Shown: piece by piece, positions 21,003 to 27,187 of the stretch
Layout: each line of letters opens with the position of its first letter
How positions within the stretch are numbered: position 1 is the stretch's first letter
Assembly: GCA_024741835.1 (NCBI GenBank)
Contig: JAENRP010000419.1
Location: 7,670-34,856, forward strand
Length of the DNA: 27,187 nt
Reading direction: 5' to 3'
Origin: Diplocarpon mali
Lineage: Eukaryota > Ascomycota > Leotiomycetes > Helotiales > Drepanopezizaceae
Translations under genes and position numbers: made by a program
The notes under the pieces: generated by a model
The model's database searches: none
Seen by the model: only the letters and a program-made list of their open reading frames with translations
Told to the model about the DNA's origin: nothing

Positions 21003-21010
21003 AAAGCTAT
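20925..21010 (+). repeat. 30-bp repeat at the end of outer copia pol
   Basis: Three units start at 20925, 20955 and 20985, exactly 30 bp apart: GGCTATATAAAGGGAGGAAA, AGCTATATATAGGGAGGAAA and AACTATATAAAAGGGTGAAA. In the pol frame they read as ten-residue units around YI(K)GGN. Confidence 0.8.
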
Positions 21011-21207
21011 AATATAGCTAAGTTAGAGGTACTCTTATACTATAACGCACATTTTAATACTGCGGGGCGGCTGAACTCTATATAAGGGAGACGTAGGCGC
21101 CATATACTAGAGAGTATATTATAAGAGTTAATAAGGCCTAGACTATATAAAAAAAAAAATATGGGGCTCTTTACTCTGAGTTCTATAGAGCTTTGTAGTA
21201 GGGGGCA
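21003..21207 (+). other. 3' untranslated part and polypurine tract of outer copia
   Basis: Non-coding stretch ending in GTAGTAGGGGGCA just before the 3' LTR, which serves as the polypurine tract (21196-21207). It contains an 11-A run near 21150 and the TATA-like strings CTCTATATAAGGG and ACTATATAAAAA. Confidence 0.65.
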
Positions 21208-21341
21208 TATTAGAAATATACAAGGTACGGAGATTACCGCACGGAACGGAGGCTAAGGCTTGGTAAGCCTACGTAAGCCTACCTTATATATATACTACTT
21301 CAGCTCTCTAGAACTATAATCTACACCTTTCGATTCTGTCA
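21208..21341 (+). repeat. 3' LTR of outer copia (134 bp)
   Basis: Matches 3516-3649 base for base apart from a few transitions: TTATATATATA for TTGTATATATA, TTCAGC for TTTAGC, GTCA for ATTA at the end. The AGGCT target duplication follows at 21342-21346. Confidence 0.93.
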
Positions 21342-21346
21342 AGGCT
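21342..21346. repeat. Target-site duplication AGGCT, right copy (outer copia)
   Basis: Exact match to 3511-3515. Joining at this point restores the decayed J-domain gene. Confidence 0.93.
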
Positions 21347-22290
21347 TTGCCCGGTTCGGCTTGCCGGCAAACATTCCCTCGTGCCAGTCTGCTTCTTCAG
21401 GTCCTCGGCGCATCCTAGCGGCTTCGGATGTCACTCTCTCGGCGAACTTCTTGCCGGACCTGCTCAGCGGCCTGCCGAGCTTGAAGCTTCTCCCAGTACT
21501 CGCGCTCCTGCTTCTATATCTTCTCTTGTTGCGCCCTCTCGGTCTGCCTTCCTGCAAGACCCGACCTGGCTACTCGAGCTATCTCCTACCGAATCGCACT
21601 TCTAGTGTTCCCATATCCCAACTATTCATGTCATTCGCCGTGCCGAACTGAGCTCGGCCGCTCGCCAGCTACCCCTTCCATATGCTCACTCGATTCACCT
21701 TGATCTCAAAGATATGTCCCTTCAAGTTCAGCTGTGCAAAGTCTGCAATCGCTCACCGGGCTTCCTCGTCATTCCTTCCTCGCTGTCCTTAACCCTCGAT
21801 CTATGGGAGACCAAAGCCATGTCGACCAGCTCTTCGCAGCGGCTTCTTCTGTCATCGCCGCCTTGCTGAGAAACCCAGATCCCTGGTGACTTTCTTAACT
21901 TCCTGAATTCCTGATTCAGTTCAAATATCGCATCGTCAAAGCTCTTTGCTGGTTTCTTTCCCCCTGAACACGTTGAACCTTGGTCTTTTGCATAGTTGCA
22001 ATGGCTGCGGTGTCCGTTCTGTCGCTGACATTTTCTTGCGTTCATTAAGGCCTGGAGCTGAGGCTTGAGGCTGCGGTGCAGGCTTAGACTTGGTCGTATC
22101 ATTACCTGGATGACTCCGCTTGATCGATGGGTGGTACTGTCGGTCGTAGATACTTCGCTGAGCCTCATCTTTCAAATTCTCCTATACCTTTCCCAACTTC
22201 CAGAAATCAAGCTACGTCAGCTTAGAAACCCCAATATATGCTGGCATAATATCAATTGAGAAGCCGCTGTAACATCTGCTCTTTTGTTTC
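21347..22290 (-). pseudogene. Decayed J-domain (DnaJ-type) protein gene, N-terminal and middle piece
   Basis: Read on the minus strand from about 22255, YYASIYWGF...ADVA resembles the start of a J domain (DYYA.LGVSADA). Then FWKLGKV, stop, ENLKDEAQRSIYDRQYHPSI (about 22190-22130) is a clear J-domain end. The span between them is about 25 residues short and lacks the HPD motif, so the key loop for Hsp70 binding is deleted. Downstream come SFDDAIFELNQEFRKLRK (in the frame 21728-22168), DSEEGMTRKPGE, and a charged helix QEREYWEKLQARQAAEQVRQE (near 21510-21440), with frame changes and stops between them. Several stops sit where Gln is expected (CAG to TAG). The C-terminal cysteine cluster is at 3240-3515, across the outer retrotransposon. 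An intact gene would encode a J-domain co-chaperone of Hsp70 with a long charged coiled-coil. Confidence 0.65.
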
Positions 22291-23819
22291 AGTCTGGGGC
22301 TCTGGGTGAAGCGTAAATGCCAATCTTCGGTATGGTTTTCTGATTTAGCAGGTGGCGGTTTGCTCCACCTTGAGTATCAGATATAGTTAGTGGTCACTTT
22401 GACTAGTGCTATTGCTTGATGTGCTAGAATGGAACCTCACCTAGTTTCATAAAGACATTTGCTATCTGTGAGCTGTCGCTTTCATCCCAAGGTTACAAAA
22501 CGCTTTAACGTGGTCAAATATATACATTATGAATCCTTGATCGCAGACGCTATCAGCGAGTGAGCCATCTCTGTAAGATTGGACTGCTTCTACCATGAGT
22601 CTTTGAGAAATTTCATCTCATTTTAGACTCTAAAAGTAATATGAATATGTTCTTTCAGTACCCTTTTGCCCTAATATTCTTGCATCTTTGAACTTATCCG
22701 TTAGTAGATTCTCATGTTTCTGAATGACGAAGCTTATTTCTGATGATCATCAGAACAACGGGATATATATAAACACTCGATAGCACCGCTAAATGTGTTT
22801 CAACGAACTTTTGTTTTCAGATAAATGAATCATTAGATGCCAGCCGGCTTCAACACCTCTCCCTTATCATTAGGTACAGCCAGTCCACTAATACCTCGCG
22901 AAAGTAAAATTATGAGAAACTGCAATATAGTACCTTACATCTTAGTTATCAGACCACCGGCTTAAGCGTGTCAGGCGATTACTTTCTCTCGGTAGTTTAC
23001 GAGATCCTGAAATGTTTCAATAGATCGTGAGCTATCTGTGACACTGGGTAGCTTTTCCGTGAACTCAGTGAAGTTACTGACTGTTCTATTGACGCTCTCA
23101 AAGTGAATTAACCTAGGGATACCTATTTTTTATCCTTAGCCTTTGATCGCAGGATCATAAAGCCATTCGAAGAAAGTCTACAATCAAGCGCGCTCTTTGA
23201 ATGTGTTCTTGCGATAGTGCTCATATGGCCGTTCTCATGATTAAAGCTATTATATGTTTGTTACGTAAGACTGGCAAGAGTGAAGGACACTTGGACTACT
23301 TTGAAGGGAACTTTTCTTCAGCAGTATTGCACACTTAGCCTCGTCTGCAAAATATGCCCCTTTCAATGCCCTGCATGTATCCATTTCTACCACACCAATT
23401 ACAATTATAATTTCTAACGAGAGAACGAGCTGGAGTCCTCATTTCCGTAATTTGTAAATATACATCAATCTGCGGAGATCGCAGAGAATTCACTTATTGT
23501 GATATATCAAGATATCCTCTTCTATATTCAAGCAAGTACAGCGTGTTACTCTAGAGCCATAGGAATTTCAAAAGCCCTCGGGAATTCACCCTCCCAAACA
23601 CCCAGCACAGTATCAAAGAAGACTGACACTGTACAGGGCCCATGAGAGCTTGCCCAAAACCAACCAAAGCCCCAAACCCAGATAGTGGTCACACGTACAC
23701 AAATTTATTATACATTTTGACTAGAGAATGGAACCCGTCTAAGTTTCCAAATTGATAGCACATAACTGCGAGGGTAAGAAGCACTAAACCCAACACCTGG
23801 AACGCGGGCCGGACGGTTA
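22291..23819. other. Intergenic region, no gene seen
   Basis: AT-moderate sequence with stops in all frames. No open frame above about 60 residues and no recognisable motif on either strand. Confidence 0.5.
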
Positions 23820-24195
23820 TTAGATGCGGAGACGCGAGGAGAGGACTGTGTTGATGCCTCCAATGGCAAGGATGAGCTTCTCCAGCTTGAGGACAGAATC
23901 CGAGGTTAGTATTCGGTACTGATAACAGAGAGTCGGGATATCGCGAAGGGTGATCAAAACCGGAAGGGGTATGTAGGAAGCGTTCTGAGCTGTAGCTCTT
24001 ATGCTCAAGGTGAATTATCGGAAGAGGCTGGCGAGGAAAACGAGCGGTTCATAGAGCACTTGTGTTGCGAAGTAGATCTATAACTTGTTTGGCCTGAGAA
24101 TATCTTCGATCAGAATCATACTCACGTCTTGGATATTTACACTTCTGTAGAAGAGACGAATGTTGATTGAATTGTTAAATAGCTCTCTGGCATCT
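23820..24195 (-). pseudogene. Possible remnant of a fungal multi-pass membrane protein gene (Pth11/rhodopsin-domain type)
   Basis: Minus-strand reading from 24195: DARELFNNSINIRLFYRS then NIQD, followed by a candidate intron with donor GTGAGT (about 24126) and acceptor TTATAG (about 24079). Next is the hydrophobic phrase IYFATQVLYEPLVFLASLFR, then a stop. A second frame from 24008 contains LTSDSVLKLEKLILAIGGIN and ends at 23820. The phrases LYEPLVFLA and AIGGIN recall transmembrane helices of Pth11-like/rhodopsin-domain fungal proteins. Only two or three helices are represented and there is at least one break. The family call is an inference from weak similarity; it could equally be chance hydrophobic reading. 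Confidence 0.28.
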
Positions 24196-26032
24196 ATCTT
24201 AAAAACTTTATGCATTAATAAACTTTTTGCGAATTTGATACTGCTTTTTCTCATATGTGCCTTTTAAAGCCAACTAGCCCCGTCGAACTAGGAATCAAGA
24301 GCGCGAGTAAAGAATCTTTTACTTCAAATGAACTTGTTTCTTAATGATCAAAGTACAAAGAATATCATAGCTAAATAATCTCTATTCTAGTACCCCTCAC
24401 TCTTCTCCAAACCTATGATTTCTAAATACAAAAGAATGGCTAAACAGTAAATTTGATCCAGGCTTCTCATAACTTAGTTTTTCCGGTATCCGGAGATCGA
24501 AACTCGATTTTCTAATCGCTGTTTTCCGAATTCGCTAGAAGAGACTTTGGACCAAGCAGGCCCTTATATAAATCAATAATCTAGCAATGAATTACTTATC
24601 AAACAACATTCAAGGCTCATCATCGATTTATCTTTACCTTAGCCTATATTTTGTTCATATTAATTCATCTCTGACGCTGGATAAAACCGTTAATTGAAGT
24701 TCGCTACGGCTGCGGCGGGGATAATAAGTAGAGCGTCACTGTCCTTTCGGCATCATCTAGTTTTCCATCTGATCCGAATACTCCGAAATTTTCCTACAAC
24801 TACAAATGGTGTTGGAGTAAACCTGAAGCTTAGCAAGTTGGCAAGCGTTAGTGACGCTATCACAAATCCTATTATGAGTGTTTGTTTATACCTCCCTGTT
24901 GCTTGCCACTGTTAAGCGAGCCTCTCGGTTCAGGTATAGAGTGCCAAGGATTGACATCTTTAATGAGGCAGCACCAGGCACACTTCGAGGCTGTAATGAC
25001 TGATATAATCATGGTGCATGTAAAGCGTTAAAGCAGAAGAGAGGTGACTAGCGCAGGAGAGAATCTGCTTACCATATCTCTTTTGATTGTACTTGAGATC
25101 CTATGATGTCTTGACTTGAAACTCTTGATAGAACCAGTATATCCACTTCGTAGCATTTGATTTTCTAAAAAGTCGCGCAAGAGCCTTTAAATCATGACTA
25201 CAAAGATGGAAGAAAATCCCGAGAGATCCATTCAGTACTAACGTCATGAATCTATAGTCTAGGATTGTATCCTACTTACCTAGGCCAAGGAATTTATTTA
25301 CATTTCTTGCCTTGAACTTCTGCCAAGCTAGCTAGTGATTCTTTTTGAAGAACTATGTGATATTGCGAATCTTGTGCTGAAAAGGCCTGGGCAAAGACTC
25401 CACAAGGACTCAGACAAGATCACAATGACGTGCGTGGACTCTGATTAATAAGTAAATGCTCAAATATAACCCACAATTCCAATGATTCAAGCGATGGGTA
25501 ATGATAAAGCGCATGACATAATCCACTAATGGTAGAAATTCGCACTATTTTTTCTTATCCGGCATAACACAGCCGGCCTCAGCGCCCACTATAATAAAGG
25601 TTTCCTGAGCCAGCCTGGCACTGAGAGGCTTGCACAGGTGATTGTATCTTTTCGCCCAAAATCTGGTCACTCAAAATTCAGCTACAGATTCTATGAAATC
25701 TGGAACATGGAGAATGCAACTTGGTTCAAATATCATGCCTTTCAAGGGAAACGGTCACATAGCGGTAGCAAAACTGTTAATCTACTTCTCATGTGTTTTT
25801 AAACCTCTTATAATTACTATTAAGTATTGAAGAGTGTATGCGTTTCCGCGAAATGTAAATATGAAGTACGCGCCGCTGCCGCCGTACCCATCCCCAGACT
25901 CGAATTAGTCCTGTCGCCCCTTTCCCGAATGGAGACCGCTAAAATTCAAATAAATCTTAACGTTCTGATTCGTAGGCAAAAAACTCAGATCTAACCCATA
26001 ACTTGTTAGGTGTCGTCCTCATCGCTCAATCC
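24196..26032. other. Intergenic region, no gene seen
   Basis: Open frames at plus 24694-24915 and plus 25642-25830 are short, lack domain features and show no splice context I can defend. The last part (25860-26032) would be the 3' flank of the minus-strand repeat protein gene. Confidence 0.45.
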
Positions 26033-27187
26033 TTAGTACCAAGTCGGTTTGGGGTCGCTAGGATAACCAATAGGAGTCGAGGCATGGCTTTCAGTGGTGC
26101 TTGGTTTTGTCATTGTCTGAAGGGTACTCGGATGGCTGGTAGGAGTCTCGGTCGGGACGGAGTATGTTGAAAATACCTTGCTGATCGAGGGAGTGGGGTA
26201 TGGTTGATAAGTGTAAACAGATCCTGAGCTTGAAATTGTCTCTGTTGAGCTCGAAGAAGACGACACAGAAGTCTTATGCGGCGGGTAAGTGTAGACAGAG
26301 CTTGTGATGTGGTTCGTGCTCGAGGAGACCGACGAAGTCTTATGCGGTGGATAGGTGTAGATAGAGCTTGTGGAGTTGTACGTGCTCGAGGCTGACGAAG
26401 AAGTCTCATGCGGCGGATAGGTGTGAATAGAGCTTGTGATGTGGTGCGTGCTCGAGGAAGCCGATGAAGAAGTCTTATGCGGTGGGTAAGTGTAAATAGA
26501 GCTTGTGATGTTATACGTGCTCCATGAAGACGTCGACGGGGTGGAGTGGGGCGGGTGAGTATAAATAGAGGTTGTGATGTTATACGTGCTCCATGAAGAC
26601 GTCGACGGGGTGGAGTGAGGCGGATAAGTGTGAACGGAGCTCGTGGTACAATTATGTGTACTTGAGGAAGGGGTATAAGTATGAACAGAAGTTGAAGGTG
26701 TCCATGTTGGATATGTCGGGGGAGCTGAGATAGATGTAGTGTTCCATACGTGAGGTGGGTAAGTTGGAAACGTAGGGGGTCGAGTTTTCGTTGTAGTACA
26801 TGGGGTACTTTGAGGATGAGTCTCGGTTGGAGAGTGGATTGAGACAGTGCTTGGTAGATGTGGAGGATAACTCTCCGTAGTAGGAGGGTATGACTCCCAT
26901 GTCATAGGCGGTTGTGGGGGGTAGGTTTCGGTAGCTGGAACCATAGGGGGGTGGGTTTCCGTTGTAGTACATGGGGTACTTTGAGGATGAGTCTCGGTTG
27001 GAGAGTGGATTGAGACAGTGCTTGGTGGGTGTGGAGGATAAGTTTCGACTGGTGGAGGTGGTGTCCCAGTACTTGGGAGGTGAGACTCAACTGACTGCGG
27101 GGGGTAGGTCTCGACTGGTGGAGGTGGTGTCCCATTGCTTGGTGGGTGTGGAGGATAAGTCTCGACTGGTGGAGGTGGTGTCCCAGT
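26033..27187 (-). CDS. Pro/Thr/Ser/Tyr-rich repeat protein, probable secreted or cell-wall protein (5' end outside window)
   Basis: The minus-strand frame is open from the window edge to TAA at 26033-26035: 384 codons plus stop, with no stop in the 243 bases above the first internal ATG (26944). That ATG is therefore probably not the start. The upstream part repeats PPPPVETYPPHPPS-like units (three copies). Next come two copies of VSIHSPTETHPQSTPCTTT, then six or more 22-23-residue units of the form SSIYTYPPHKTSSSASSST. N-glycosylation sequons are frequent (NGT, NTT, NCT, NIT twice, NST), and Ser/Thr density suggests heavy O-mannosylation. No transmembrane segment or GPI signal is seen at the C-terminus (ends SDPKPTWY). 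Composition fits a fungal surface or wall-associated protein, but the signal peptide and any folded domain lie outside the window. No close family is recognised. Confidence 0.75.
   Translation of the reverse strand, partial: TGTPPPPVETYPPHPPSNGTPPPPVETYPPQSVESHLPSTGTPPPPVETYPPHPPSTVSIHSPTETHPQSTPCTTTETHPPMVPATETYPPQPPMTWESYPPTTESYPPHLPSTVSIHSPTETHPQSTPCTTTKTRPPTFPTYPPHVWNTTSISAPPTYPTWTPSTSVHTYTPSSSTHNCTTSSVHTYPPHSTPSTSSWSTYNITTSIYTHPPHSTPSTSSWSTYNITSSIYTYPPHKTSSSASSSTHHITSSIHTYPPHETSSSASSTYNSTSSIYTYPPHKTSSVSSSTNHITSSVYTYPPHKTSVSSSSSSTETISSSGSVYTYQPYPTPSISKVFSTYSVPTETPTSHPSTLQTMTKPSTTESHASTPIGYPSDPKPTWY
26180..26650 (-). repeat. 66/69-bp coding tandem repeat
   Basis: On the plus strand the block TCTTATGCGG (or TCTCATGCGG) starts at 26272, 26338, 26404 and 26473, spacing 66, 66 and 69. 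More diverged units follow towards 26640, around GGGGCGGGTGAGT and GAGGCGGATAAGT. Each encodes one YPPHKTSS-type unit, so the spacing preserves the reading frame. Confidence 0.85.
26760..27187 (-). repeat. Longer coding repeats at the window edge
   Basis: A block around GTTGTAGTACATGGGGTACT through GAGACAGTGCTTGG occurs at about 26791-26855 and again at about 26961-27025, spacing 170 bases, so it is not frame-identical throughout unless small indels compensate. In the sense frame it encodes VSIHSPTETHPQSTPCTTT twice. Beside it, GTCTCGACTGGTGGAGGTGG-type blocks recur near 27045, 27107 and 27161. Confidence 0.75.

Larger units (their letters stand above)
3516..21341 (+). mobile_element. Outer Ty1/copia LTR retrotransposon, RIP-mutated, with three nested insertions
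   Basis: Bounded by matching 134-bp LTRs (3516-3649 and 21208-21341) and a perfect 5-bp AGGCT duplication. The element spans 17.8 kb, but only about 5.1 kb is its own sequence once elements A (4772-10910), the TRIM (11082-11579) and B (13233-19330) are left out. The gag-pol pieces are 3825-4771, 10916-11081, 11585-13232 and 19336-20951 (or to 21002). Counting each target duplication once, they total 4377 nt (1459 codons) and every junction keeps the frame. Domain order protease, integrase, RT, RNase H is the copia (Pseudoviridae-type) order. Stops fall mainly at expected Trp and Gln codons, the signature of CpA-directed RIP. Inactive. Confidence 0.95.

Noticed and set aside
21361..21651. Plus-strand frames over the J-domain pseudogene
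   Set aside because: Antisense to the J-domain remnant, with Leu/Ser-rich shadow composition.
26110..27135. Other minus-strand frames in the surface-protein region (26110-26409, 26652-26972, 26902-27135)
   Set aside because: Shadow frames made by the tandem repeats. Only the frame ending at 26033 is open through the whole region.

Overview
The window looks like nuclear DNA of a filamentous ascomycete (Pezizomycotina). It has a eukaryotic tRNA-Ser with an internal promoter, LTR retrotransposons decayed in the way typical of repeat-induced point mutation (RIP: C-to-T and G-to-A at CpA/TpG, so TGG and CAA/CAG codons became stops), decayed fungal-type genes, and a Pro/Thr/Ser-rich repeat protein of cell-wall type. 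The class cannot be fixed from this sequence.

Layout. 1-1697: purine- and GC-rich DNA with a 132/136-bp tandem repeat and no gene I can support. 1698-1778: tRNA-Ser(AGA), minus strand. 1779-3239: no gene seen. 3240-3515 and 21347-22290: two halves of one decayed minus-strand J-domain (DnaJ-type) protein gene, split by a 17.8-kb insertion. 22291-26032: mostly empty, with a weak trace of a spliced membrane-protein gene near 23820-24195. 26033-27187: the 3' part of an open Pro/Thr/Ser/Tyr-rich repeat protein gene on the minus strand, running off the window.

The centre is a nested stack of retrotransposons. An outer Ty1/copia element (3516-21341, 134-bp LTRs, target duplication AGGCT) carries three later insertions. 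Two are copies of a second copia family: element A (4772-10910, 195-bp LTRs, duplication GCTAT) and element B (13233-19330, 195-bp LTRs, duplication ATATG/ATATA). The third is a 498-bp TRIM-like mini-element (11082-11579, 85-bp LTRs, duplication GCTAT). Leaving out the three insertions and one copy of each duplication makes the four outer gag-pol pieces join in one reading frame of at least 1459 codons, broken by in-frame stops but with no frameshift found at the points checked. The domain order is gag, CCHC knuckle, protease, integrase, reverse transcriptase, RNase H.

The inner family has the least expected features: a primer-binding site matching the anticodon arm of initiator tRNA-Met (half-tRNA priming as in Ty5 and Drosophila copia), four short hairpins in the leader, an in-frame array of 13/16-residue repeats between protease and integrase, and the same DNA motif repeated three times out of frame before the 3' LTR. 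None of the transposon genes looks functional.
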